Both the position numbers and the translations under genes were made by a program. From Zea mays (taxonomy: Eukaryota > Streptophyta > Magnoliopsida > Poales > Poaceae), in NCBI RefSeq assembly GCF_902167145.1, contig NC_050104.1:111673849-111737848 (forward strand): a stretch of 64,000 nt of DNA. The letters are read 5' to 3'. The stretch's first letter is position 1, and every line of letters begins with the position of its first letter. The notes below the pieces were generated by a model. It made no database searches. It was given only the letters and a program-made list of their open reading frames with translations, and was not told the DNA's origin. Shown one piece after another: positions 1-9,902 of the stretch.

Positions 1-502
1 TGAACTACCGCAGCGTGAGAAGGACCTGTCCTCGCCAACGGGGGTAGTGGGAAGACGCCGGATCTAGCGCCACGGACACGAGGGCCCGGAAGTTGTGCAG
101 ATCTGCGGCTTGAGTGTGGAGAGCAGCGATGAGGTCGGCATCAAGGTCAGAGGCGAGGGGGTACTCCGAGGGTTCCGCAGGGGTGGGCAGCGGGCGACCG
201 AGGAGGCGCTGCGTGGTGGCCATCTGGGTGGTCAGAGCGGCGCCCAGGGCACGCTCTCTCTCCAGGGCGAGGAAGGCGGCGCGCTCGCGCTCCCGTGAGG
301 CCGTCACTACGGCCTGGATCGTAGCGAGGGTGTCGATGAGCGGGGAGTCGGTGGTGGGGAGTGTGAAGGGCGCGATGGTGTGGCTCCAGGTGGGTGAAGC
401 AAGGGCAGGAAAGCCCGACGGGGAGCCACGGCGCAGGGTCAGCGGGGGAACGGCGTGGAGCGGCCCGAGACTGGCAATGTAGGGGGCCCTCCATGGGCGA
501 GC
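1..502 (-). CDS. Ty1-copia gag fragment (partial, runs off the left edge)
   Basis: An open minus-strand frame runs from an in-frame stop at 503-505 to the window edge. It has an alpha-helical, Arg/Glu/Ala-rich stretch (near 210-300) and ends with a YPRWRGQVLLTLR-like segment, which resembles the W-containing N-terminal motif of plant copia gag proteins (retrotransposon gag/UBN2 type), the structural protein of virus-like particles. No ATG is visible in this frame, so the start is upstream in another frame (a frameshift) or the copy is decayed. The position fits: on the minus strand it follows a short LTR and a primer binding site at 1021-1170. The family assignment is inference from a short motif and the layout. 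The rest of the element lies outside the window. The GC-rich plus-strand frames over this stretch look like shadows. Confidence 0.5.
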
Positions 503-1020
503 TCACTGCTGATCGTAGCAGGGGCGATGGGGCTGATGGTGGCGGTGGTGGTGTCGTCCATGGCGGCGACAGCTGGAGGGAGCCGCAGCAGGGGGCATCA
601 GGACAGGGTGGGGCGCGGCCGGGGTGGGGCGCAGCTCTGCTGGCCGCCAGAGGGCGTCGATGGCCGGAGTCGGGTTGGGCGCGGCGTCGACGGTCGGAGT
701 TGGGTCGGGGTGCACGAGGGGCGGGTGTGGGAGCTCCTGGCGGCGGCACCAGTGTGGGGGAGGGCTGGCGCGTCGAGCTGCAGGCGCTCGGCTCTGTGGC
801 TCGGGATCGGGTGAAGCAGGGGCTTCGGGCGTGTGGGGCGCTGGTGCGATCGGCGGCTCGCGTCGTGGATGCAGGGCGTCGTGCCTGGGTGAGAGAGCAG
901 GGAGGGGAGAAGAGAGAGAAGCTAGAGGGCGGCGACGGCCTGGGAGAGGCGCGCGCGGCTGTGAGGCTGGCAGCGAGAGGGAGGTCGGTCGGCTGGGAAA
1001 AAACCTAAACCTAAACCTAG
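503..1020 (-). other. Copia 5' leader / early gag, GC-rich and decayed
   Basis: This is the GC-rich stretch between the primer binding site and the recognisable gag frame of the minus-strand copia element. It holds proline-rich, low-complexity frames in several phases but none that I can recognise as a protein. Near 1003-1018 the CCTAAA unit is repeated two to three times; this is part of the leader and is too short to be telomeric. Confidence 0.4.
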
Positions 1021-1033
1021 CTCTTTGATACCA
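1021..1033 (-). other. Primer binding site (initiator tRNA-Met type)
   Basis: Read on the minus strand this is TGGTATCAAAGAG, very close to the TGGTATCAGAGC complement of the 3' end of plant initiator tRNA-Met. It lies directly downstream of a short LTR and upstream of the gag frame, as expected for reverse-transcription priming in Ty1-copia elements. Confidence 0.75.
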
Positions 1034-1170
1034 TATTTGAAGAACCCATGACCCTAAACAAGGTTGGTGTAGTATTAATAGACTTGAGTAATTGGGTCTG
1101 GCCCATTACAACGAGGGTGAGACGGTAATTACATGGGGAAGGCCTCAAACTCTAGACGGATAGTCTAACA
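1034..1170 (-). repeat. Short copia LTR (5' LTR of the minus-strand element)
   Basis: A segment of about 137 bp starts on the minus strand with TGTTAGACTATCC at 1170 and ends next to the primer binding site. Short LTRs are usual for several plant copia lineages. The inner end is not a clean CA, so that boundary is uncertain by a few bases. No target-site duplication can be tested because the other end is outside the window. Confidence 0.6.
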
Positions 1171-1799
1171 GTACCAATGGGGAGAAAATATGAAGGGCTC
1201 TCAAAGTCTCCGTTTTTGGCGATTAATGCCAAAGGGGGAGAAAGTATTAAGCCCAAAGCAAAAGGACCGACCACACCCCATCACCTAATTTTAAAATTGT
1301 GTTTCGAAATTTTTTTAATTGGTATATTTCAAATTGGTATTGTTTTAAAACTTCAATTGGTATCTTGTTATGACAATCCTTTCAATTGGTACATGTATAG
1401 ATAAATTTTCAAAAAATGGTATCTATTAAAACCCTCTTGAAAACTAGGAGGAGAACTTCATTCAGGGGGAGTTTTGTTTAGTCAAAGGAAAAGCATTTGA
1501 AACACGGGGAGAAATTTCAAATCTTGAAAATGCTACTTGCAATCATATTCATATACCTTTTACTATTTGCAAAAGACTTTGAAAAGATTTTCCAAAAAGA
1601 TTTGCAAAAACAAAACAAGTGGTGCAAAGGTGGTCCAAAATGTTAAATAAAAGAAAGCAAACCATTCATATCTAATGAAATTATAAATTGGTTTAATTCT
1701 AAGTAACCTATGCACTTACCTTATGCAAACTAGTTCATTTCTGCACTTTATATACTTGCTTTGGTTTGTGTTGGCATCAATCTCCAAAAAGGGGGAGAT
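1171..1799 (+). other. 3' internal region of a Sirevirus-type copia element with repeated polypurine tracts
   Basis: This AT-rich non-coding DNA is punctuated by GGGGGAG-type purine runs (near 1228, 1467, 1505 and 1791), the last one abutting the LTR start at 1800. Multiple polypurine tracts in the 3' untranslated region are a known hallmark of Sireviruses, where they prime plus-strand DNA synthesis. The final 240 bp are repeated at 3011-3250, so two element ends are stacked here. Confidence 0.7.
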
Positions 1800-3010
1800 T
1801 GAAAGGGAAATAGGGTTAACCTTTTCCCATAATTAATTTTGGTGGTTGAAGGCCCAACACAAATAATGGACTAACTAGTTTGCTCTAGAATACATGTTCT
1901 ACATGTGCAAAAAGGTTCAACACAAACCAATAAATATTCAAGTTAGGGATCAAATTCAAAGGAGCAAAAAAACTTGAGTGTGCTGTGGACTAGCGCACTG
2001 GACTGTCCAGTGTGCCACCGGACAGTGTCTGGTGCACCATGTCCGTACAAAGACGAACCAGCCACTCTCGGGAAAACTGAGTCGCGCTCCGCTATAATTC
2101 ACGGGACTGTCCGGTGTGCCACCGGAGCAACGACTACTCACTCCAACGGTCGACTGCAAAAGCGGGTGACAGATGAACAGTGCGCGTAGAGTCAGAGCCG
2201 CAGAGCTAGAGGCGCACCGGACAGCGAACAGTACATGTCTGATGGCGCACCGGACTGTCCGGTGCCACAAGAGGACAAGCTCTCCAACGGTTGTCTGAGT
2301 CAAAACCCTAACGGTTGGGTGACGTGGCGGCACACCGGACAGTCTACAGTGCCTGTCTGGTGGCGCACCGGACTGTCTGGTGCGCCCATCGACAGCAGCC
2401 TTCCCCAACGGCTTGTTGGTGGTTGAGAGCTATAAATACCCTCCAACCACCACAACTCCAAGCATCCAAGTTTTCTGAAGTTCTCATTCAATACAAGAGC
2501 TAGTTCATTTACTCCTAGACACAATTCAAAAGAATCAAAGCCTCTCCAAGTCCCAAATTCATTCCAACCACCTAGTGACTTGAGATAGAGTGTGTTCGTG
2601 TGTCTTTTGTGCTTTTGTGCTTGGATCGCTTTCTTCCTTCCTCATTCTTGTTCCCAAGTGAATTGTAATCAAAGCAAGAGACACCTAAGTTGTGGTGGTC
2701 CTTGCAGGGTCTAAGTGACCCGTTTGATTAAGGAGAAAGCTTACTCGGTCTAAGTGACCGTTTCAGAGAGGGAAAGGGTTGAAAGAGACCCGGTCTTTGT
2801 GACCACCTCAACGGGGACTAGGTTCTTTAGAACCGAACCTCGGTAAAACAAATCACCGTGTTCATTCGCTTTATTTATTGGTTGATTTGTTTCCCCCCTC
2901 TCTCCCGGACTTGATATTTGTTCTAACGCTAACTCCGGCTTGTAGTGTGTGTTTAAAGTTGTAAATTTCAGATTACACCTATTCACCCCCCCCCCTCTAG
3001 GTGACTTTCA
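1800..3010 (+). repeat. Sirevirus-type copia LTR, complete (1211 bp)
   Basis: It starts TGAAAGGGAAATAGG and ends GGTGACTTTCA, so TGAAAG/CTTTCA form the terminal inverted repeat. The U3 part holds many CCGGAC/GTCCGG palindromes, followed by a TATA box (2430-2438). The end carries a C-rich run. Flanks are GAGAT on the left and CTTTG on the right, so there is no target duplication. On the left it joins its own 3' internal DNA. On the right it joins the truncated internal DNA of another copy. Confidence 0.85.
2430..2438 (+). promoter_or_regulatory. LTR TATA box
   Basis: CTATAAATACC lies downstream of the palindrome cluster. The same element recurs at the matching place in the three other family LTRs here. 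Confidence 0.7.
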
Positions 3011-3250
3011 CTTTGAATATTTGCAAAAGACTTTGAAAAAAGATTTTCCAAAAATTATTTGCAAAAACAAGTGGTGCAAATGTGGTCCAAAATGTTAAAT
3101 AAAAGAAAAGCAATCCATTCATATCTAGTAAGATTATCAATTGGTTTAATTCCAAGTAACCCATGAACTTACCATATGCAAACTAGTTCATTTATGCACT
3201 TTATATTTGCTTTGGTTTATGTTGGCATCAATCACCAAAAAGAGGGAGAT
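3011..3250 (+). other. Second copy of the Sirevirus 3' internal end (deleted internal region)
   Basis: This is nearly the same sequence as 1560-1799 and also ends in a GGGAGATTG tract directly before an LTR. It is all that remains of an internal region between two LTRs, so the gag-pol part has been deleted. Confidence 0.75.
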
Positions 3251-4272
3251 TGAAAGGGAAATAGGGTTAACCTTTTCCTATAATTAATTTTTGTGGTTGA
3301 TCGTCAACACAAACATATGGACTAACTAGTTTGCTCTAGAATACATGTTCTACAAGTGTATAAGGTTCAACACAAACCAATAAATATTCAAGTTAGGGAC
3401 CCAATTCAAAAGGAGCAAAAAGGACTTGAGTGTGCTGTGGTCTGGCGCACCGGACTGTCCGGACTGTCCGATGTGCCAACGGACAGTGTCCGATGCACCA
3501 GGATCGTACAAGGTCCAACTAGCCACTCTCGGGAAAACGCGGGCGCGCTCCGCTATAATTCACCGGACTGTCCGGTGTGCCACCGGACTGTCCGGTGAGC
3601 CAGCGAGCAACGGCTATCTGCGCGCAACGGTCAACTGCAATAGAACCTGACACGTGAACAGTCAGAGTTGCGAAGTCAGAGGACACCGGACTGTCCGGTG
3701 TGGCACCGAACTGTCCGGTGCTGCAAGAGGACAAAGCCCCCAACGGTCGACTGGGCTCCAGACCCTAACGGTTGGTGACGTGGCGGCGCACCGGACAACC
3801 TACAGTGCATGTCCGGTGGCGCACCGGACTGTCCGGTGTGCCCATCGCCAGCAGCCTCCCCAACATCTACTTTGGTGGTTGAGGGCTATAAATATCCCCC
3901 AACCACCACAACTCCAAGAATCCAAGATTTCTGAACATCACATTGAATACAAGAGCTCTAGCATTCACTCCTAGATACAATTCAAAAGATCAAAGCCTCT
4001 CCTAAGTCCCAAATTCATCGCAAACACTTAGTGGCTTGTGTGTGAGAGATTTTGTGTTCTTTTGAGCTCTTGCTTCTTGGATTGACTTTCTTCTTTTCAC
4101 ATTTTTACTCTCAAGTGCTTTGTAAGCAAGGCAAGGGACACCAAGTGTGTGGTGGTCCTTGCGGGGTCTTAGTGACTCGTGAGATTAAGGAAGAAGGCTC
4201 ACTCGGTCTAAGTGACCGTTTGAGAGAGGGAAAGGGTTGAAATAGACCCGATCTTTGTGACCTCCTCAACAG
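3251..4272 (+). repeat. Sirevirus-type copia LTR, truncated at its 3' end
   Basis: It starts TGAAAGGGAAATAGG and carries the palindrome cluster (3440-3835) and a TATA box at 3886-3894. It breaks off after CCTCAAC, about 180-200 bp short of the end seen in the sister LTRs, where a copia coding fragment begins. Confidence 0.8.
3886..3894 (+). promoter_or_regulatory. LTR TATA box
   Basis: GGCTATAAATATCC, at the same relative position as in the sister LTRs. Confidence 0.65.
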
Positions 4273-4797
4273 TTGAAAGACATTCATAGCAATTCTAAAT
4301 ATTCTTCTAAAAAACTTCTGAATATGATACACCTGTTGAGAGTTTTGAACAACCACATGAGAGTGTCCTAGAGCAGGATGACAATAATACTCCTAAAAAG
4401 AGCAAGAGACAAAGGGTTGAAAATCCTTTGGTGATGATTTCATTGTGTACCTTATGGACGACACTCCTACTACCATTTGCATCTCCAGATGTAGATGATT
4501 GGAAAGAAGCAGTTCAGAATGAGATGGACTCAATTCTTTCAAATGGTATGTGGGAGGTCACTTATCGACCTTATGGTTGTATACCTGTTGATTGTAAGTG
4601 GGTGTTTAAAAAAAGCTCAAGCCTAATGGTACAATCAAAAAGTACAAGGCTAGGCTTGTAGCTAAAGGCTATACTTAAAAAGAAGGAGAACACTTCTTTG
4701 ATAATTACTCACCTGTTGCTAAAATGACTACTATTCGAGTACTACTCTCCTTAGCTACCTCGTATGGTCTCCTTGTCCATCCGATGGATGTGAATAC
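4273..4797 (+). pseudogene. Ty1-copia reverse transcriptase fragment
   Basis: Frames here encode the start of a copia-type reverse transcriptase (RVT_2 family): DDWKEAVQNEMDSI, a CKWVFKK segment, then, after a one-base frame change near 4610, ARLVAKGYT and a segment around VAKMTTIRVLLSLA up to HPMDVNT. This is the fingers/early palm part that copies element RNA into cDNA. The break near 4610 and a stop just after the KGYT motif (about 4676) make it non-functional. The part before 4400 is the linker between integrase and RT. It is cut at the left by the truncated LTR and at the right by the TG of another LTR. The motifs differ from those of Sirevirus RT, so it probably comes from a different copia lineage. 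Confidence 0.75.
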
Positions 4798-4919
4798 TGA
4801 AAGGGAAATTGGGTTAACCATTTCCTACATTTAATTTTGGTGGTTGAATGTTCAACACAAACACATGGACTAACTAGTTTGTCTAGAAGTCATATATTAC
4901 AGGTGCATAAGGTTCAACA

Positions 4920-4924
4920 CAAAC
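4920..4924. repeat. Target-site duplication CAAAC (left copy)
   Basis: CAAAC directly precedes the nested LTR and is repeated at 6122-6126 directly after it. Confidence 0.85.
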
Positions 4925-6121
4925 TGAAAGGGAAATAGGCTTATACATTTTCCTAAAATGATTTTGGTGGTTGAATTGCCCAACACAAATAATTGGACTA
5001 ACTAGTTTGCTCTAGTCTATAAGTTTTACAGGTGCCAAAGGTTCACAATAAGCCAATAAAAGGACCAAGAAAGGGTTCAAACAAAAGAGAGCAAAAGACT
5101 ACCGAAGTGTGCCTTGGTTTGGCGCACCGGACTGTCCGGTGTGCCACCGGACAGTGTCCGGTGCACCAGGGAACTCGAAGCTGAACTTGCCACCTTCGGG
5201 AAAATGGGAGGTCGCTCCGCTATAATTCACCGGACTGTCCGGTGAAGCACCGGACAGTGTCCGGTGACACACCGGACTGTCTAGTGTGCCAGCAGAGCAA
5301 CGGCTACTTCACGCCAACGGTCGACTGCAAACGCATTCAATGCGCTACAGTGCGCGCCAGAGTCAGAGCAGCGCCAGACGGCGCACCGGACAGCCCAGAG
5401 GCCCCACCAGTCAGAGCTCCAACGGTCAGAACCCAACGGCCTGCTGTCGTGGCTGGCGCACCGGACAGTGTCTGGTGGCGCACCGGACTGTCCGGTGCGC
5501 CATACGACAGACAGACTCCCAACGGCCACTTTTGGTGGTTGGGGCTATAAATACCCCAACCACCCCACATTCAATGGCATCCAAGTTTTCCACCTTCAAC
5601 ACATTACAAGAGCTATAGCATTCAATTCTAGACACAACCAAAGAGATCAAATCCTCTCCCAAGTCCAGAATCACTCCAAATCAAATAGTGACTAGAGAGA
5701 GCGACATTTGTGTTCATTTGAGCTCTTGCGCTTGGATTGCTTCTTTTCTTTCTCATTCTTTCTTGTGATCAAAACTCAATTGTAACCAAGGCAAGAGACA
5801 CCAATTGTGTGGTGGTCCTTGCGGGAACTTTGTGTTCCGTTTGATTGAGAAGAGAAGCTCACTCGGTCTACGTGACCGTTTGAGAGAGGGAAAGGGTTGA
5901 AAGAGACCCGGTCTTTGTGACCACCTCAACGGGGAGTAGGTTTGCAAGAACCGAATCTCGGTAAAACAAATCATCGTGTCTCACTCTTTATTTGCCCGTG
6001 ATTTGTTTTTCACCCTCTCTCTCGGACTCGTTTATATTTCTAACGCTAACCCGGCTTGTAGTTGTGCTTAAGTTTATAAATTTCAGATTCGCCCTATTCA
6101 CCCCCCTCTAGGCGACTTTCA
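4925..6121 (+). mobile_element. Solo Sirevirus-type LTR nested in an LTR of the same family
   Basis: A complete LTR of 1197 bp, TGAAAGGGAAATAGGC to GGCGACTTTCA, is flanked by perfect CAAAC duplications. With both target copies present and no internal DNA, it is a classic solo LTR left by recombination between the two LTRs of one element. It carries the CCGGAC/GTCCGG palindrome array (5123-5500) and a TATA box at 5545-5553. Confidence 0.9.
5545..5553 (+). promoter_or_regulatory. LTR TATA box (nested solo LTR)
   Basis: GGGCTATAAATACCCC, just downstream of the palindrome array. Confidence 0.65.
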
Positions 6122-6126
6122 CAAAC
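6122..6126. repeat. Target-site duplication CAAAC (right copy)
   Basis: Matches 4920-4924. Confidence 0.85.
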
Positions 6127-6601
6127 CAATAAAAGATTCGAGTTCGGGACTCAATTTTAAATGGAGCAAAGAACTTGAGTGTGCTGTGGATTGGCGCACC
6201 AGACTGTCCGGTGTGCCACCGGACAGTGTCCGGTGCACGAGGACCGTATAGATGTCAACCAGCCACTCTCGGGAAAACGAAGGCGCACTCCGGTATAATT
6301 CACCGGACTGTCCGGTGAGCCAGCAGAGCAACGCTATCCAGCGCCAACGGTTAACTCTGCAAAGTGCTAAAGTGAGCAACAGTGCCGCAGCAGAAGTTAG
6401 AGCCGCGAAGTCAGAGGGCACCGGACTGTCCGGTGCCGCAAGAGGACAAAACTCCAATAGTCGACTTCGCTCCGAACCCTAACGGTTGGGTGACATGGCG
6501 GCGCACCGGACAGCGCACAGTACATGTCCGGTGGCGCACCGGACTGTCCGGTGCGCCCATCGCCAGCAGCCTCCCCAACGGCTACCTTAGTGGTTGGGGG
6601 C

Positions 6602-6610
6602 TATAAATAC
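6602..6610 (+). promoter_or_regulatory. LTR TATA box (outer LTR)
   Basis: CTATAAATACCCC, at the conserved position. Confidence 0.65.
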
Positions 6611-7178
6611 CCCTAACCACCACAACCTTTGGCATCTAAGTATTCTGAAGATCACAATCAATACAAGAGCTCTAGCATTCCAAGACACAATACAAAAGAT
6701 CAGATCCCCTTCAAGTCCCAAATTCATTCCAAACACTTAGTGACTTGTGAGAGAGATAATTTTGTGTTTATTTGAGTTCTTATCGCTTGGATTGCCTTTC
6801 TTCTTTTCCCATTCTTATTCTCAAGTGCTTTGTAAGCGAGGCAAGAGACACCAAGTGTGTGGTGGTCCTTGCAGGGACTTAGTGACTCGTGAGATTAAGG
6901 AAGAAGGCTCACTCGGTCTAAGTGACCGTTTGAGAGAGGGAAAGGGTTGAAACAGACCCGGTCTTTGTGACCTCCTCAACGGGGACTAGGTTCTTTAGAA
7001 CCGAACCTCGGTAAAACAAATCACCGTGTTCACTCGCCTTATTTCTTGCTTGATTTGTTTTTCCCTCTCTTCGCGACTTGAGTTTAACTCTAACGCTAAC
7101 CCCCGACCTTAGTGCGTGTTTAAAGTTATAAATTTCAGGTTTCGCCTATTTACCCCCCCCCCCTCTAGGCGACTTTCA

Positions 7179-8550
7179 GTCTCATCCACCTTCGGCTCAG
7201 TAGAGGGAGTCATGTCAAGCTTTCGCTTTTTAGAGATTACAGCTTTCGGCTCAGGAGCTGATTTTGCTTTCTTCAAATTTTTCTCATCTTCCTTTACTAA
7301 CCGAGCAGCTTGCCTACTCAAGATGCTCACAATCTTTTTCCTTTTCACCCATTCGGCCCCTTTGTCAAGCCTTTCATAGTCTGGGTATTCGAAGTTTAAC
7401 GCGTCCATCACCCAATTTAGCCTTCGTTTTGGTCGGGTACCGAAGGCAGCAGTCATTAATTGATCCTCTTTCTTGGTGTAGTTGCCAAGAATTTCATTGC
7501 ACATTGTTTCAATCATTTCTAACCACTCTTTGCATGGCTTCTTGAATTGTTTCTCAAATTTAAATCGGTAAGGGAGCCGAACAAGTTCGTTCTTTTTGCC
7601 CCCTCCTTCTTCTTAGGCATTCCCCAGCCACTAGAGGTCGAAAATATTCTATTTGCCAAGTACTCTTGCACTAGATCTCTAGTGCTGACTTCGGCTGCTA
7701 CCACTCTGAATTCTACTTCGGCTACCTGGCATGGGGAGCCAAGCTGCATGTGGCACAAGGGCCTTGACACCCCGAAGCTCAATTTCAATGGACTCATGAC
7801 CATAGTCATTAGCTTCTCCCTTCTCTTCTCGTCTGCCTTTATGTAAAACCATTCGCTTTTCCAATCGGTCGGCCACTTGGTACGATAGCCGAGAACCGGG
7901 GCCTTCGTATCCTTCCGATACGCAAAGTTGTAACAGTCGAAGTTCTCATGAAGACCATCTGCTTTGGCCTTTGTTTGATAATGCAGCTCGTGCACCCGGC
8001 AGAAAGCTTCGGCATTGGGACTCATACCCTGGCTTCGGAGGGCCCATATGTAGACACTAAGTCTAACGATTGCATTGGGTGTCAGCTGATGAAAATATAT
8101 CTCAAAATTTTTCAAGACTTCTCCAATCATCTCATGCAGGGGGAAACGAAGTCCTGCCCCGAAGAAGCTTTTAAAAACTACGATTTCATCATCTTTTGGT
8201 TCTGGAATCACCTCTTCCCCAGCAAACCGGACAAGTTTGCTCTCGGTCTCCCCAAAGTAGCCCAATTTCTTCATCATAACCATGTCGTCTGCCATCATAG
8301 TAGATTTACCAAATTCAATGTGGTTGGGTTTCGCTGGGCTCAGAATAGTGTAGTCCTCTTCATCTTCGTTCTCACTTCCTCCTTCAGTTACGATCTGTTC
8401 AGCTTCAGCAATCGAGGTACCTTCGACAACAGCCTCCTCTGGCACAACAAGACTCGATTGCCTCATCACTTCTGATATTGGTGCTGTTTCGGTCACTTTA
8501 GCCTCGACCCCCTCACGAGACACCCTAGCGGTGGATCGTACTCTAGCCAT
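7179..8550 (-). pseudogene. Antisense ORF of a Tat-lineage gypsy element ('putative gypsy type transposon' protein)
   Basis: On the minus strand an ATG at 8548-8550 opens 343 codons. An acidic, low-complexity N-terminus (to about residue 95) is followed by a globular domain with FKSFFGAGLRFPLHEM, an NFEIYFHQLTPNAIVRLSVYI-like core and a GYRTKWPTDWKSEWFYIK block, then a basic C-terminus. I recognise this as the Transposase_28-like 'putative gypsy type transposon' domain of grasses; its function is unknown. A one-base frame change near 7560 moves the reading into a second frame (to 7179), which continues with a Lys-rich tail before the Sirevirus LTR cuts it off. The gene lies antisense to its host element, just upstream of the plus-strand polypurine tract and 3' LTR at 8918, where Tat elements often carry antisense ORFs. 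A TATA box lies about 160 bp upstream of the ATG. Confidence 0.75.
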
Positions 8551-8917
8551 TTCAGTGTTTACGCTCTTTTAAGACGAAACTGATCTCAAGTGACGAAGCG
8601 TTTGCTCGAAAAGGCAATACAGGAAGCTTCGACTATGGTTAAAAAATTTAACAGCATAATAGTGCAATGGCAATGAATGTTGTGGTAACTCCTCACCAAC
8701 CCGTCTGTTTATATAGTGCTGCAGGGGGAGAAGGCGAACCGCCATACCGCTCGCACTGGCTGAGCGGTGGACCGTCCGGCGTCTAGAATATTATAATCGT
8801 TTCTCGGCAACGAGCTCAGGGAAGGTGTTTTTCGGACCTTCGGCATTTCGAAGCCTTCGTGTTTTTCGTGGATCGAGCTCGTTTCGAAAAACGATCTATC
8901 ACCGTGAAGGGGCTACT
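8551..8917 (+). other. Tat element 3' untranslated region with polypurine tract
   Basis: Non-coding DNA between the antisense gene and the 3' LTR. It ends in GTGAAGGGGCTAC, a polypurine tract directly before the LTR TG at 8918. On the minus strand it is the promoter and 5' leader of the antisense gene. Confidence 0.6.
8708..8715 (-). promoter_or_regulatory. TATA box of the antisense gene
   Basis: The minus strand reads CACTATATAAACAGAC, about 160 bp upstream of the ATG at 8550. This suggests the antisense gene has its own promoter inside the retroelement. A start site near 8680 is inferred. Confidence 0.55.
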
Positions 8918-9565
8918 GTTGGGGGTCTTCTTTCCCGCTGAAGGTCCTCAAAGGAAAAACACCTTCGGCAAAATACTACAGAGGCATACGCAACATGAAG
9001 ATACAACCCGAAGATAATGCGAACAGAAGCCGAAGCCTTGACTGAAGGAGCTTCGACTTAGTATTATGATGAAGACGAAGGACAATACCGACTTAAGGAG
9101 GAAAAGACTATCTAGTCCTTAATAGTTCGCATTATGATTACAATTAGGTATCAGGGACATAAATGTAATTTTGTCTGGGCTGCGTCTCGTGCCTATAAAT
9201 AGATGAACAGTACCCTCATATTGTTCACGCTGGATGATAATCACTCTTGCGTCACTCTCGCATCTTCACCTTCTGGCAAGCCGAAGGTATCAATGTAGTA
9301 TAAATATTGTTGATGTTTATTCATGTTTATGAAATGATAATATAAATAACTTATTAGTTCATAATTGTTATTTATATTCTTTTATATTTCATGCACCCTT
9401 ATTTATATTTGTTCACTAAGATGATGAAGGTATGCCCTTCATGACCTTCGTTTGGAGACTATTATATCCGAAAGGAGATAATGCTTCGAAGGACGAAGGT
9501 CTCTAATTATTAACAATCGTGTTGTCTTGTCCTTGATGTATAGCATTTAAGAACAAGTACCAACA
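8918..9565 (+). repeat. 3' LTR of a Tat-lineage gypsy element (648 bp)
   Basis: It runs from TGTTGGGGGTCTTC to GTACCAACA, with TGTTGG/CCAACA as terminal inverted repeat, and follows a polypurine tract. A TATA-like CTATAAATAG lies near 9194-9203. The matching 5' LTR, gag and pol are missing: everything 5' of the antisense gene was lost at the Sirevirus junction (7178/7179). LTR size and the antisense gene recall the maize Grande family, but I do not assign the name. Confidence 0.75.
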
Positions 9566-9902
9566 AATGGCTTCTTGGCCCCTTAGGGCTATAAAAGAGG
9601 CCCTAGGCGCCTCTACCAGTACACCAAGCATTCTAAGAGCACAATATTGAAAGCACATAGAGGGGGTGAATAGGTGATCCTGTAAAAAAATAGCTCAACA
9701 AAATAAACTTGAACTAATATTGGATTAGTGAAAGCAAGAGTCAAGTTCGAACGAGGAGTATGAGAGGAGTAAACTTCTTCACTTAATTGCTCATCACTAG
9801 GCGAGTATTAAACTTATAGCAATTATGTAAGTGAAGTGAATAGAGATTGAAGTTATGCTTTATACAATGGTACAAAAGAATATATATATATATATATATA
9901 CA
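9566..9902 (-). repeat. Copia-type LTR scraps
   Basis: 9566-9647 holds a TATA-like GGCTATAAAAGAGG and a short leader resembling copia LTR R regions. From 9648 the text TGAAAGCACATAGAGGGGG resembles the reversed C-rich end of Sirevirus-type LTRs. The stretch ends in a TA run (9884-9902). No intact boundaries can be set. Confidence 0.4.

Larger units (their letters stand above)
4798..7178 (+). repeat. Sirevirus-type LTR split by a nested solo LTR
   Basis: The LTR runs 4798-4924 and resumes at 6127-7178 (about 1179 bp in total), from TGAAAGGG to GCGACTTTCA. Its palindromes, TATA box (6602-6610) and C-rich end match the sister LTRs. Outer flanks are AATAC on the left (inside a copia RT fragment) and GTCTC on the right (inside a Tat gypsy antisense gene), so there is no target duplication. 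This suggests it is a recombinant between two insertions. Confidence 0.8.

Noticed and set aside
1003..1018. Telomere-like CCTAAA repeat
   Set aside because: Only two to three units, located in a copia leader next to a primer binding site.
394..1028. Plus-strand Gly/Arg-rich frames
   Set aside because: Shadows of the minus-strand copia gag/leader in GC-rich DNA; no domain and no start context.
1985..6560. CRISPR-like array of palindromic repeats
   Set aside because: The repeats are LTR regulatory palindromes in a plant genome, with irregular spacing and no unique spacers or cas genes.
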